Positions 44,951 through 58,933 of a stretch of DNA of 64,000 bases are shown here, piece after piece. This DNA is from Mantis religiosa (lineage: Eukaryota; Arthropoda; Insecta; Mantodea; Mantidae). The number at the start of each line of letters is the position of its first letter. The first letter of the stretch is position 1. The notes beneath the pieces are model-generated. The model made no database searches. It was not told the DNA's origin and saw only the letters and a program-made list of their open reading frames with translations. The stretch lies in contig CM060952.1 of the NCBI GenBank assembly GCA_030765055.1, positions 178,169,313 through 178,233,312 on the forward strand, written 5' to 3'. Made by a program: the position numbers and the translations under genes.

Positions 44951-45656
44951 CAGGGGCGGCCGGTGAGGCAATGTATTGGTGGTGCAACAATGAATGAATG
45001 GATGAATGAATGAGCGAGTAAGTGAGCGAATGAACGAACGAGCGTACGAACAAACGAGTGAGCTAACGAACGAATAATAAATAAATAAGGGTTGTTAAAA
45101 TATAAATATGTGGACCAATTTTGAACGATTTAGGTAATCTTATAAATAATCCATCCTATTTTATAATGTGTTGTACCAAACAGAACGTAAAGGGAAACGG
45201 AAATAGATATTTATTACATCCGTACTCTTGTTACGCACAGGTGTAACGAGTACAGTAAAAGTTTGATAATACAGTTCATGGAGAAAGTGATAAGAAGCGT
45301 TCGTGTACGATTTCGCGACAGAGAGACAGGTATCTTAAGTCTCGTGCTTTACTGCACTCTAGCGGATAAAACGTAAGCTATGCGCCAGGAAATCTTGGCA
45401 CCACCTTCTCCCATAAGAAGCCGTGTATAAGCAGACATCCTAGCCCTAACACAGGCGCTTAGGAGCATAGACGGTGCCGTTCTGGAATCGGCGCCAAGCT
45501 ACAGGACAGAGCACTTGCGTTTAACGCGCCTGTTCACACGAGGGAGCAGACACTCAGCAACAATCTTTTCTGCGCAATTCCTATACACTTCTCTCTCTTT
45601 CGTTTTCATGCAGATGGTGCCATGGCACAGCGGCACTACCTCAGAAGCCGCCCCTG
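44951..45656. mobile_element. Non-autonomous hAT-type element
   Basis: The TIRs CAGGGGCGGC (44951) and its complement ending CCCCTG (45656) continue imperfectly (NNNTGAGGYA). The flanking 8-bp direct repeat CTAGAATC/CTACAATC (44943-44950 and 45657-45664) matches 7 of 8. CAGGGG-type ends with 8-bp duplications are characteristic of hAT. At 706 bp without a transposase it depends on a partner in trans. Near its left side it contains a degenerate GAAT/GAAC tetranucleotide tract (about 44987-45090). Confidence 0.83.
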
Positions 45657-45945
45657 CTACAATCACATTTGCAAAGTTTTAAGGAATATTTACATTTTAA
45701 TGGATGAAATAATTGCCAATAAACACGAATAAATGTCTAAAATAATTGCAGCATTTTGACATATTGATCAATTAAGTGAAAATTTGAATATTGAAAAACT
45801 AAACGTTTGAATAACACGCCCGAAGCTTTTGCAAGACGTTCGAAGTGTCTCAATTGCATCATTCTCCTCCTAGAGCTAGTGTTTTGACTTTGCCTATCCA
45901 CTGGTCCAGCTTAATATGCAAGCGTGTATCATAAATACACATATA

Positions 45946-46182
45946 GCAGGGTAAAGGGAGGTATTTTAGTGACAGGCAATTTCGTGATACCTTTTCGAAC
46001 GGATGTCGTTGAGAAAACAGTTGGTGTTAACTCGTCTTTCACTGTTGGTAGTTGACATAATTGTTCATAGAGCTCAGGAGCTATCGGCAGGCGCGTAAAC
46101 ACCAACTGGTTTCTCAGTAACATCCCTTCGAAAAAGTACCACAAAATTGCCTATGTCAAGAAAATACCTCTCTTTACCCTAC
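45946..46182. mobile_element. Foldback MITE with ~90-bp inverted arms
   Basis: The arms 45946-46035 and 46093-46182 are near-complementary: GCAGGGTAAAGGGAGGTATT pairs with the complement of the right end, and CAGTTGGTGTT recurs near the inner ends. The loop is only about 57 bp. TA flanks both sides (45944-45945 and 46183-46184). There is no coding capacity. A read-through transcript would fold into a long hairpin. Confidence 0.87.
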
Positions 46183-46184
46183 TA

Positions 46185-49100
46185 CTATGGCACTAGGAAC
46201 TTCGCCTTCAAATTTCCTACATCTGTACAAGAGGACTTTATTCTGTATAATTTATATGTGAACTTAAAACTTTTATCCTGCCATGATTCCAATCCCAAAC
46301 GATGAGTACTTTTTCTCATCTTATAAAGCAGAATATCTACAAGTTTATAAGCGTCTCGTGTAAACCTGCTTACCAGTTTTGCAAATAGATGCATTTGTTA
46401 GTATTAAAATACCTTCTTACGTTAGAGATGAACACGTTATTGTATGTTCTGTAGTGTCTTTATTATTCAGAAGTTGTGTTGTATTTCATTGTACTAAATT
46501 AAAAAGTAAGGTAAATGTATTCGCATTTATATATTATTCAGAGGTATTCTTTTGACATTTTCTGAAATGAATTTATTTGCTGTATAATATTTAACATAAA
46601 CAACATATAAAACTGATAGATTTTTATTTTCTCAGAGAAAAATTGGTAAACGAAAGGGTTAATGTCAAATCGAAATATTTACTTTTAGTTATCATGTACT
46701 TTTTCGCAGAATTTCTTGTTAATTAAATTAAATGCAGATTTATCGTTCCCAAAATAAAAATTTTCTCTCCTTCGATGCCAGAGGAGGAACTTCATATACT
46801 GCAAGAGCTGTGCCACACACTGAACACGTGGCATCAAAGATGTCAATCTTAAGGAACTTCTAAGTGAAATTAGCTAAAACCATAATACCATAATACAATA
46901 TAATGAGCTTTCAGGTAACTGGCCTGAGTGCAATAGCTTCATTTTCCTTTGACCTTGCGTGTTCGTTGTGAAAATGAAAGAACGTTTTGAAAAGCATGCT
47001 CTAAGCCACAATTACTATGTGACATTTATTGCAATGCAGTATCCAAGGACAACATTTTATTCTAAATGTAAAATCCATTTTTTGAGGATACTGAAACCTT
47101 GGTACAGTAAGCGTACGTATTTGTTCAAAGTGTTACAATAATTTCTTAAATGTAATGCTTCTACAATGAGCTGCATCAATTATATTCAGTGTTACGATCC
47201 TATACCGCCGTAACGTGTTTGTTCTTAGCACTGTTATACTTTGTGAGTCCTACTAAAAAGCTTTAAATGTTAATTATTTCTGTGTTTACAATCTTGTCTT
47301 GTCAATAAATTAATCGGCTCTCATGCATTGTTTAATTTCAGCTGTATATCTGGCACAGCATTCCATTGTTTGGCTCTTGAAATTTCTTCCCCGGTTCTCG
47401 TTTGTCATGGTTGTGTGATAAATTCCTTTAAGCAGCCTCCTTCATATCTTTACAACTCAACGTACCTGATGCCCATATTTCGTCATTTGAAATGAGAGTA
47501 AAGTCACAATGTAGCTTTGCCATTACTAGACCACCAAAGTTTCTCGTTACATTCTGTACCCGAATCGAATTTGACCTAATAAGGTTAGGGCACTCTGCTT
47601 ATTGACTCCTAATTGCCTTAAACTTCATGATCATTCCACATTTGAAATTGATTAGGTCTATTTTATGTTTCGAGTCGTAACTCCATCATTCACTAATTCC
47701 TCAAATAATGCCACCATTTCCTAACTTCAGGTTTTGTCACCACATTACAACTGAGCATTAAACCTAGTTCTAGTGAAGTTAAACTGAATTTAAACCGAAA
47801 ATTATAGTTTATAATGCGAAGTAAAACGTAAAAGTTATAGTTTAAACCTAAGGGGAGTTTAAATCTCCTTTATGATACCGGTACTTATATCTATTGCTAG
47901 ATGAACTCTCTGTGTAGCAGATATAAAATCAATAACGATTTCATAGGACATCACTGCATTATATCAATTCGGCAAAATAATATATCTAAAGTATCTAAAA
48001 TAATATGAAACTCGTAACTGGAGCAAAGATTGAAATTTCATAGCAGTGAATAATCACTTTGACGAACATATTTGATGCATTTCCCGATAAGATTATCCTA
48101 ATTTCAAGAGATTAAATTTAAGGAAGACAAACGAACCTATAGAAGCTGATATTAATGAAAATAATAATGTAATGAGATCAATTCCGATTAACATAGCTAT
48201 AAAGGTGCTTATGTGAAAGTTCAACATTTTAGTTAGGGCAATTCACGAATAAAATGTTAGATAAAAATTACTAGTAAATAAAAGTTATATACTCCCCTTA
48301 AAACATCGGTTCTGTTTTTTAACATCTCAGAAGTCTTTGTTTTATAAGGCAACTATTAAATTCCAAGGATTTGATGCTAACAGAAGAATGTCGAAAACAA
48401 TAATTATAAAGTCATACAATAAGAAGGTTATATTTGAAAGAAGTGTGCATATATTTTTCCTACAAGGACTACAATAAAGAAATTTCTTAGATAAAGAATA
48501 GTTCAGTAATGAGTGTAAAGAAAGTAAACCTCCATAGAAAGAATGGTTTCTGAGGGCTGTTTCGCGCTTTAATGGGATGAAAGTTCAACTGCAGTTTATT
48601 TTGAATCTTTACTTATTACTTACTTGAGCTCAAATTACATGGTGGAACTGGATGGCTATTATTTAATTAGGTGATTTGCTACATTTTGATCAAAAGTATA
48701 GCTTATCAAGGCCAATTAAAAGCTCTCTGAGTGATGTTGTATTCTGCTTTAGCCTTATAAAGGCCCCACGTGCATCCATATCTATAGCTGTGCAAGTAAA
48801 GCTTTTTTATTGTTATTCAATGATCTAGCAGCATTACATACTTTACAGATCCTTCTTCACTAATTGAATGTTTATGAAATATATAAGGACATGCAAGAAA
48901 AACCAACTTGGCTCCTATTATCTACAAAATACAGAGAAAGGAAGATGACACACAAGAGAGTGAAATAAAAACTGAAAAAAGGAGAAGTAATCATATAGAT
49001 AACAGGAACAATATTCATTTTGGAACAATATTCATAGATTTTCAGTCAGTGGTGAGTAATATTTAAGCTGGCTTTTTAAGTCATTTTCTCTATAACCTTG

Positions 49101-49345
49101 TAAGGGTAGTTTTGCTTCTGCATGTCCTTAACTAAGACAAAACACCTAAGGGGGCTGAAACAAATGGAGATATATGTGCACTAATTATGCTTTCCTGGTT
49201 TTTTCCTTGCAATTCATTTCAATTCTTCATCCCTTCTTTATGCATTTTTAAGGGGGTGAAAAGTAATACTAATTACCCGGAGAAACGTGTTGAATCGCTT
49301 GCTGTAAGAGTAGGGTTGCACATCCATTTCGGAAATTAGACAATT
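46185..49345. other. AT-rich spacer, nothing recognised
   Basis: No plausible coding region, TE terminus or RNA feature was identified in this stretch. Confidence 0.45.
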
Positions 49346-50213
<868 letters not shown>

Positions 50214-51395
50214 ATTATTAAACTTGTATTAGTAATGTTTCTCTTAATATTTATATAACAGGAAAAGTAGCTAATTTTAATGAGATTAAAACAATATTAT
50301 ATAAATTTTAAAATTTAATAACGAGAGTATTATCTATAGGTTTTTCTGATCTAGCTTTTCCTGGTCTAGCTTTTCGTCCTCTTCCTGTGTGTGAATGAGC
50401 AGGAATAGCAATAGATTTGGCTAACTCTTACGGTTTGCGAGATATGCAAATTGCTCCATAATGAGACGAACTTCTGAGAACATTTCCAAAAATGTATCAT
50501 GCTATTTTCATTTATTATGAAAATACTCTAATACTTTGATTGAAATCGTTAGAGTGGTTTCTTTTTTTCAAAACGATCACTTCACAAAAAGTTTGCATTT
50601 AAGGTTTGTTAATAATGAAATATGCTTCGAAATATTCACCTGTTATCCCTGAAGTTGCTGAACTTATATGTAAGTTTGGTATTTCCCCGACATTTTAGTT
50701 TTGGATTCTGCTGGAATTTTTGTTTATTCAGGTAATGACAAACTGTGTATTTGCAGGAACAATGTAGGCACTGAAATTTTGAACAGAATGCAATTCCTCC
50801 TCTATTCCGTACGTTGGAGGTATAAAGAATAATTTGAAGAATAAACAAAATACCAAAGGAGAAAGACCGGTACAAACATGTCGTTCAAATGTTCCTTGTG
50901 TTTTGCCTGCGACCACAGCGACACACAGTGGAACTTACATGAAACACTAAGTACACATTGGATGCTACAGATGTCGCTAGAGTTGTAATTTCTATGTATA
51001 AATTAATATGGATTATTTATCAAGAATCTTTAACAAAACACTAGTACAATGATGTTTCCTTTAGGTGTAAAACACGTTCCAAATGTTAACTATAGAAGAC
51101 CTTATTTATATCGTATACACAAATCAAAATAAACTGAGAAGAATTATTGTGTTCTAGAAGGAAAGTGCCTAGAGTCTTGTATAAGTCTAACAAAATTCAC
51201 ATCTTTTTGTTTTATGTTCAATTTGATGTGATGTATATTGAATATCTGTGAATAACTGTTGGATGCTTTAAGTATAGCGTATTAGTTGTAAGATAAATCC
51301 ATTTAACAACTAACATTACTTTAAAAGGACCTCAGGACTTTCCGATTAATATCCTGAGCTGGGGACACAGGAACTCTACACAATCTAGTCGTGTT
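50214..51395. other. Spacer, nothing recognised
   Basis: AT-rich with no supported feature. Confidence 0.4.
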
Positions 51396-51592
51396 TCGCC
51401 CGTTAAGTTGGACAATTAAATGTCATGTTGGCACGTTGGCCATAGTAGTTCAAATGGTTATAGCGGCTGGACGGAAACCAGAAGATCCGTGGTTCAAATC
51501 CCGGCTATGGCATTGAATTTTTCAGTCTGGCTCTACACTTTCATAGTGCGTCCTACACACGGTTAATGTGAAAGAACAACTAATTTCCATTG
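51396..51592 (+). mobile_element. tRNA-derived SINE (family 1), single head with tail remnant
   Basis: The head is at about 51435: GTTGGCCATAGTAGTTCAAA, then TGGTTCAAATCCCGGC (B box), then the start of the body through CACACGGTTAATGTGAAAGA. Upstream, 51396-51434 resembles the unit tail (GGACAATTAAATGTCATGTT), so this was probably also part of a tandem pair. Confidence 0.84.
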
Positions 51593-53049
51593 TTATTATT
51601 GCTGTCGTCGTTGTCGGACAGCACATATAGGTTTAATGCCAGCAAAATTCAGCTTTTCCTGATCATTATGTCAAAGTCAGATCCTTCCTTATCCTTCATA
51701 AGTGTAAAATAAGGTTTTCATATACACTGACTGATAAATTCAGCTGAGGTGCTTGCAGGGTACGTACAGCCTGAGTGCTACTGCTTTGTTATTAAATATA
51801 TGAAATTTAAAATCTTATTAAATCTCATTAAAAATCTTAAATATAAGTCGAATGGGAACACGAAGCGCAGCATAATGACAGTATGCATATTTCCAGAGTT
51901 ATTAAGAATATCTGTTTAAAATCCAAATAGTGGTGCTATTTGGTAAAACGAAATATATGGCATTAGAATTATTCACTCCCGTTATGTAAGAAATTTACAA
52001 CCGTCATTGTTTTTCTATGTCTGAAAGGCTAATTTTATTCAGAATTCTTAAGGGAGAAGTAGAACTTCGTGAGATTCTTTTAACTAATAGAAGTCGTTTT
52101 AGGTAGTATAAAATTCGCCGCGTAATAAAACTCCAAACTAACCATATGTATTTTTTTTTTTTTTTTCAAAATCTTCTTTGGTATGTTAATGCGTTTTGAA
52201 AGCGACAAAAGAGATTGAGCAGAACGCGGCTCGCATCTTTTTACCTCTAAACTGATCCGAGAAACAGTGAACTGATTCATTCCACACGCATGAGCAGTTA
52301 ACTCCTTACATTCTATTATAAAGTTTGCACCTTTCTCGTCATTTGAGATTGTTTTAAAAAAATGATACACCGTAAAAGGAACCTGTCGTGCTTGACTACA
52401 TAAAACACTAAATTTTGTTCCACTTTTCTGGCTAATACGATGACTTATTTTACTTAGCTACAACTTACAAACTTCCACAAATTCTTACAACTGCACTTCA
52501 TAAACTGCACATACCTGTTTTCTTTTCATGATCAGAGTATTTAAGTGTGTACTAGAACAAAGGACAGAGTTATGATCACCTCTCTCTTGACAGCTTAAAG
52601 TTGCTTCATTTCTGACCAAATACATGTATAGTATAATTGCGTGTACATACCGCACTAGTGAAGCTAAAATTATACCTTTTTCTCGTGTATGCTTTGCCGA
52701 TTATTTTCTTTATACTGACGTAAGTTTTAACATTTTAATATGCTATTAATATCCAAGCGTTAATCTAATATTTACAAGGCGAGAGTAAGCTAGTTTTAAC
52801 TAATCTGTTTCATACAACATTTTCTCGCTGACATGTATTACTCCGCGTGCAACTACCTTCCCCTCACCCTAATTGGCTAATGCTTTCGCGCCATAGGCCA
52901 TAGGTGGTTCCTTTTCGTCTCATTTAAACCTGCAGTAAACGTCATAATAATTTCCGGCAAGATAGATAAAATGATACAAATAAGGATATGAAGGTATGCA
53001 AAAATACAAGATTATAATGAAACTGAGCAAGTTGAAACTGAATGAATGA
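51593..53049. other. Spacer, nothing recognised
   Basis: A poly-T run lies at 52149-52166. A 96-codon minus frame at 52080-52370 has no recognisable motif. Confidence 0.4.
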
Positions 53050-53475
53050 GTAATGAAACTGAAACAAGTTTATAATGAAAGGCCTTCGCCTTTTACCACT
53101 GTGATTTGTTAAAACCAGCACACATACCTAGCAAAAATGCTTGTCTTGCAGTCTTAAAAGTCGTGTCTCGCCATACTTGTGTGTCCTTCATTCACCTAAG
53201 TCTCGTCAAGGTAGTATATTTTGCGACTTCTATCCCGGTACAATCTGATTGTCCTTAAATAACGCCTTCGCCACACAGCAATATCGCCCCCTGGGGTGGT
53301 AAGTTTTCCTGTTGTCTCAATTTCACGCCACGATGTTCCTACGGACCTACTACTCACACCTGTAAGTTCAGAGCACAGCTGTTCGACTACTCTCACTCAC
53401 AAAGACGGTTTCTTCTCTGTGAGTGCATTAAACTCGTGCACCACAATTATTTTTTCGCCGCTTCGTTAAGGTTTT
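53050..53475 (-). pseudogene. DDE-type transposase fragment, internally deleted
   Basis: Read leftwards from about 53475: a helix-turn-helix-like part (GEKIIVVHEFNAL, then a stop, then SELTGVSSRSVGTSWREIE and TTGKLTTPG) joins abruptly to WRRRYLRTIRLYRD and KIYYLDET. The Asp of YLDET is the expected first catalytic residue. After a TAG, VNEGHT and, near 53090-53060 in another frame, NHSGKRRRPFII continue the pattern of a widespread insect transposase family (recognised from memory; usually annotated as a DDE superfamily endonuclease). The part between the DNA-binding and catalytic regions, and the rest of the catalytic domain, are missing. No TIRs were located. Confidence 0.68.
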
Positions 53476-54027
53476 CTCTTGCGATGCTTCAGCGAAAAAC
53501 TGACGGCAGATTCTGCCATTATACATATAATAAGTACACGCGCAATAAACGGTTAATAAAATAGTTTAGCTCTCACACTCGGCGCAGCACATCTTCGAAT
53601 GGCGATATATGACTAATCCAGTTCAATAGAAGGTCAGTGATAGAAGTCATATAAACAAATATGTCATCACTACCACTAAATCCGTGCTATCGTGCCATGT
53701 GCTTTAGAGCGAAGGAACCTCCTCTTTAGTTCGTTTAAGAATTAACAAGCATTTCAGATAAACCAACTCTGTTGCGTAATATATTTAATTCAAACAGTTA
53801 CGAAAATATAAATTTGACAATTCTCTTCCAACATATAAAGATATATCACCATGTTAAATAACGAACTAATATTTACCGCACAACAGTCTATACTGCAATA
53901 GCAGCCAATGAGAGGTGATAAGGTCACGTGACCGTTAAGAAATACGGGGCAAGCTTATAAGAAACAAGGATTAGGTAACACCGCTCGCCTGTAAGTCGCT
54001 ACTACCATGACGCCCCTGAAGGTCCAA

Positions 54028-55461
54028 CGTGGCGGCTTCCATTTGCGAAAATGGTGTACGAACAAATCCTCACTTTTAGAATCAATTTCAGAAGGATTGA
54101 GAGAAATAAACCACTCTCTAACCAAAATTGAATCTGACATGTTTCATACTTTAGGACTAGCTTGGAATCGTTCTGCGGATGAATTTCAAATCAGCTCTTG
54201 TCTAAACCTACATCATAGTGAAAATGAAAACCGACTCTACACAAAGCGAATAGTACTGTCCATAATATCATCCATATTTTATCCCCTTGGGTTGATTACT
54301 CCTGTAGTTGTTCTTTTCCAGATCTTCATGCAGACTTTGTGGCAAGAAGGAACCGGATGGGACGATCAATTATCAGAAGGTCTGCACACAACATGGTTGC
54401 AGTTATGCAAGCAGATACCTTTGCTAAACAAATTTAGAGTGCCACGATATGTCCTGGGTGAGGGAAACATTATTTCAGTTGAGATACATGGTCTCTGCGA
54501 TGCATCTGAAACTGCTTACGGGTCTTGCATCTATGTGAGGTCTACAGATCATAAAGGCAATGTACTTACGCGCCTACTATGTGCAAAGTCAAGAGTAGTA
54601 CCACTGAAACAAGTGACTATTCCACGTCTTGAAATGTGTAGTGCTCTGGTACTAGCACGCCTAATAAAAAAAACACCTAATATTCTATATTTAAGTGTCA
54701 CCAGAACACTATTCTGCACCAATTCAGAGATTGTTCTGGCATGGCTTAAGGCATGCCCTACAAAGTGGAAAACATTTGTGGCAAATCGAGTCTCAGAAAT
54801 ACAGGAAATAGTTCCAACAGCTCATTGGCGACACGTGCGTTCACATGACAATCCTGCGGACCTTGTGTCTCGAGATATGCAACCAACACCACTCTGGGAC
54901 TCCAAGCTCTGGTGGCATGGACCTGATTGGCTGCAACTGGAACCTTTTTATTGGCCCATTGACATGAATACTGACAACTCTACTAGCATTACTTAATGTT
55001 ACCAAACGTGACGATTTATTTCTGAATAATTTTTCCTCACTAATCAGGCTACTCAGAACATTCAGTTATTGTCTCAGATTTATCTCGAACTGCAAGAAGG
55101 GTCTAAAGGAGCGAGACGCTTCATTGCTGCGAACCCAGGAGCTAAATAATGCTCTGAACAAATGTCTTGGAATTGAACAATCTAGCTGCTATCACAAGGA
55201 GATAGAATGCCTTAAGGCGAAAAACGAAATATGCACAACTAGCGAATTAATAAGCTTGAGTCCTATACTAGTTAGGAAAGGCCTTCTTCGAGTTGGCGGA
55301 CGGCTGCAAAATGCACCCATATCATATGACGCCAAACATTAACTCATATTACCTCCCAGACATCACTTCACCAAACTTATCTTAAATGAGCACTTCAGAT
55401 TACTTCATGCAGGATCTCAATACCCAAGCATCCGCACCAAAGTCCAGCATATTTTTGTATC
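54028..55461 (+). pseudogene. Pao/BEL pol remnant (RNase H and integrase N-terminus)
   Basis: An open frame from Met 54007 gives 329 residues; the first eight are probably flanking. Pao-type landmarks follow in order: FHLRKW (11-16), LGLAWN (49-54), YPLGLITP (92-99), HGLCDASETAYGSCIY (161-176, first RNase H Asp at 165), IPRLE (205-209, Glu 209), then CTNSEIVLAW, where Asn 239 replaces the expected catalytic Asp, and SHDNPADLVSR (279-289). A frameshift near 54975 moves the continuation to another frame: LLRVGGRLQNAPISYDAKH, a stop at 55340, then HHFTKLI...LHAG, the integrase zinc-binding region. RNase H would be dead from the Asp to Asn change alone. Confidence 0.9.
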
Positions 55462-55465
55462 ATGA
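54028..55465 (+). mobile_element. Pao/BEL LTR-retrotransposon internal fragment
   Basis: A pol-internal piece only: the end of the reverse transcriptase region, RNase H, and the start of integrase. No LTR, gag, protease or RT active site is present. The left border is abrupt at about 54028 and the right one near 55465, where similarity to the integrase zinc-binding region fades. Confidence 0.88.
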
Positions 55466-56349
55466 GCACAAAAGAACGCTGAAGGATGATACGGATATCG
55501 TATGAATGTAAGCAACTTTCCATTCAAGTAGGTACCAAGGGAAAACAACGAAAAACCGAGCTAGATTGACCCAACGCGTGACTTCCCGAATGCAAATCGC
55601 ACATGCTACCGCGGCGTTATATCGCTAGTTACACGCCAAGTATGAAACAAAAAGTTATCATTAATTAATTCCACGTTTCCAACCACAAGCTCATTCACAC
55701 GAAGTACCCCATTACTGAACTCCCCCGGGAAGCAAATGTGAATGTATACCTAGATCACACTTGGTGCTCCTCCTTCTAGTTGTTTGCTTTACCCTACCGT
55801 TTCTACACATAACTGCACATCAGGGGTGATCATCTATAATGGCTTTTGCAAACATGTCTGGTTCTGGTTTGCACTGGAGTAGTGTTCAGTTGCCTTGATC
55901 TCGTTGGTGTGTTTATGAGGTGCTGCGGTCATTTGTATATCTATCTACTTGTCTGAGCCACCCGTGGTGAGAAATGAGCGCATTAGCTCATTGCATTAAC
56001 GTTGCACATCACGTACGCAATTAAGAGCTGCTACTGCTAGTGTAATGAGTGCGTAACGCAGATCTTTGTCGTCTTCGTGTAGAAGCTTGTGCAAACTTTA
56101 TATTATGGAGCACTACCACCATTACAAATTATCAAATGAAGTGCTGCACACGGAAATAAAATATTCGACTGAGTGAGATCACTGTACAGTAACGTGTTAA
56201 GTTCACATTTGTGAGGCCCCGGTTCGATTCTCTTCGATAGTACACTCTTACTTTGGGTTCTTTTTTGGTCTTCCCTAATTTTTCGTTATCATTGTCATCA
56301 CCATCCACATGATTTAAAACAAATAAAATAATATAAACATAATGTTGTA
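55466..56349. other. Spacer, nothing recognised
   Basis: No supported feature. The edge of the LINE fragment begins near 56350 on the minus strand. Confidence 0.4.
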
Positions 56350-57000
56350 GCTGTCTCTCCCTTGGTCTGCTAAGGCTTCTTTTCCATTTGGGGTTATAAT
56401 TCAACAACAATTTTGGCATGCAGTGACTGTCCATTCTTTCCATATGATTTTCCATTTGGTATATTCAATTTAATAGAGAAGATAAATGAACTATTTTCTC
56501 TGTTAAATTGAATACAAGTTTTTTTCTTATGTCTGCATTTCTCATTCTATAAATAGTGTGTAACCTGCAACTTTCCTTATGAATCTCATTACTGCAGCTT
56601 CTATTTGTCTTTCTCAGCTTTTATGAATTTACCAACATTCTGAACCATATACAAACATGGTCACTGCGATTATTTTGTAACATTTTACTTTTCTTTCTCT
56701 TTCTTCTCTTTGCACCACAAAAGTTGTTAAATCTATTAATCTTATTAGTGAATCTTCATTTTTAAAATATGAAATATTGTAGCCCAAATAGTTAAAATTA
56801 TTGACTTGTTCTATCATATTATCTTCCAGTATTATTTTTGTTCTAATTGGTTGCATACCGTGACAAGTTAAAAGTTTCGTTTTTTGCTATAGAAATATTT
56901 ATGGCACACTCTTTGCATAAATTACTTGAATAAATATGTGCCCTTTTGTAGATTGTTTTCCGAGCTAAATATTAGAACTTAGTCATTTGCATATAAAATG
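56350..57000 (-). pseudogene. LINE reverse transcriptase fragment, decayed
   Basis: Read leftwards from about 57000, short pieces in shifting frames follow the thumb and C-terminal part of a LINE RT: NLCKECAINISIAKNETFNL, then the 75-codon frame starting at 56856 with NNFNYLGYNISY and VYGSECW. Further down come a helix-rich piece (ERQIEAAVMRFIRKVAGYT) and NHMERMDSHCMPKLLLNYNP with SLSRPRERQ near 56370-56455. The FADD/YADD box is not visible. This is a different lineage from the LINE at 16 kb, to judge by YGSECW and the absence of a CCHC knuckle. Confidence 0.78.
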
Positions 57001-57641
57001 GTACCCAAAATCGTACTTTTTTTAATGGTTCCCTGATTCTTAAGCGAATTCTGCGCTGCTTTCTCATATACCAGATTTGCTGTCCGTCATTTTCCTTCCA
57101 TTTCGTTTACTTTTCATTTTAATGGTGTGCGAATGACGTGTACACTTCCTTTCTAAGGCCGTGGGAAGTATGCTTCCCACATGTTTTAACATGTTAGAAG
57201 GGCCGCGGGAAGCTTGCTGACCACTGCTAGTCTATGCTGGCATCTAGCGGAGGATTCAACAAAACCAGCAAAAAAATTGAGGGCATCTTAGTGTCACTTC
57301 TATGAGGTCATAGAGTAACAGAAAATGACAGAACCTTGAGGGGGGCGTGGCTGTACCTGCTAGTTTCACAAAGTAATTCATGCCAAATAAGTAAATGGTT
57401 TTAGTGTTTTGGTTCATTTATAGTACTTCAAAAGTGATAAAAACTTGCTTTTACTTGTTTTACATTGAAAATCAGAGCCATATGATTACAGATAAGAGCT
57501 TGGTATTTTTAATGCCGTAATGTAACTTTAAATTTCTGAGTTTTACAATTCTTTGAAGTTTGTCCAGATAGGGAAAAAAGGCTGATCTCTAATAACGCTT
57601 TGAAAATATATTGATACACTATTTAAGGTAGCCTATAATCT
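57001..57641. other. Spacer with a short palindrome
   Basis: GTGGGAAG-TATG-CTTCCCAC at about 57161-57180 is a perfect 8-bp-stem hairpin, followed by a near-palindromic ACATGTTTTAACATGT. No gene was recognised. Confidence 0.4.
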
Positions 57642-58933
57642 TTGTCATAAAAACTTTATCGATGAATCTTTTTACAAAATTACTTCAGCCACCTTCAAAA
57701 TATAATCCATTACATGCGATGCACTTGTCAAGTCTCTTTTCCCGCTGTTGGAAGCATGTTTGGAACCCTTCAAGTTTGATATTTTCCAGTACCCTTTGCG
57801 AAGCTGTTTTTACCGCCTCCACACCGTCATAACGCTCCCCTTTCAGCATTTTTTTTATTTGTGGAAATAGGAAAAAGTCGCACGGGGCTAGGTCTGGCGA
57901 ATACGGAGCGTGGGGAATGACAGACCACCTCTGAGATGCCAAATGGTGGGACTCGTAAGGCCGTGTGTGCTGGAGCGTTGACGTGATGCAGAAAGCAGTC
58001 ACCGATCGCCAAAATTCCGGGCGTTTCCTCCTCACATCCTCTCGCAAACGCCTTAAAAATTCCAAGTAAAAGTGTTGGTTAACAGTCAGGCCAGGGGGTA
58101 CGAATTCCAGATGCACAATTCCACGAACATCAAAAAAAGACAATGATCATCTTCATATTTGACCTCGCTGGCCTTGCTTTTTTTGGTCTGGGAGAGTTGG
58201 GAGCCCTCCAGTGGCTTGACGCTTGCTTGGTTTCTGGATCATACCCGTAACAGCAACTCTCATCCCCTGTAATGACTTTGTTCAAGAAGTTTGGATCACA
58301 TGCAATCTCTGTTTTCAAGTCCTGTCACACATTCATGCAGATGGCTTTGTGCTCCTGTGTGAGAAGGCGCGGAACAAATTTAGCAGCAACACGTTTCCTG
58401 TGCAAATCCTCCCTCAAAATCCGCTGGCACGAGCTCAAACTGATTCCTGTCGCTGCTGAAATTTGGTGGATCGTTTGGTGACGATCCTAGTCGATCTCTT
58501 GGCGGATCTTTTCAATGTTCTCCTCATTTCCGTATTGTTGAAGGGCGTCCAAAATGAGCGTGGTCTTCAACACACATCTCATCACGTTCAAAGCGCCCAA
58601 ACCACTCAAAAACTTGTGTTTGCGGCTCATAGCGTCCTACTGGAAAACTTCCTAAAGCATTTGAAGTGTCTCCGTTGCAGTTTTTTTAAGCAGGAAACAC
58701 AATTTCACACACACTCTTTGTTCTTTTAAAGTTGCCATAACGACTTCGCAGAGATAACACGCCAACAATCAGATAAACAAAATACCACACTTGCACGTTC
58801 AGCTCTACACTGACGCCGTCTGCACAGCTGTTTCATGAAGGTCTCTCGACTAACACCATCTAGCGTGAGAACCCTGCACTACGTCTACGAGTGGCAGCGC
58901 CATCGGAGTCTGGTTTCTTTTGGGTCACCCCTC
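57642..58933 (-). mobile_element. Mariner-family element, copy 6 (third subfamily), one end lost
   Basis: Homologous to copy 5. The right TIR, complement GAGGGGTGACCCAAAAGAAA, ends at about 58933 next to TA. The left TIR is missing; homology starts near 57642 (TTGTCATAAAAACTT). It lacks the internal duplication of copy 5. Confidence 0.88.
57685..58738 (-). pseudogene. Mariner transposase (third subfamily), frameshifted
   Basis: The start codon lies at 58738 (MATLKEQRVCVKLCFLLKKT). Stops and frameshifts affect the DNA-binding half. The first catalytic Asp is intact in VITGDESCCYGYDPETK (about 58270). The middle of the catalytic core (FFDVRGIVHLEFVPPGLTVN) is open. The second catalytic position reads LHHVNAPAH, Asp to Val, and a frame change follows. 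PYSPDLAPCDFFLFPQ holds the third Asp, about 34 codons downstream. The frame ends NGLYFEGG at 57685. Inactive. Confidence 0.88.
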
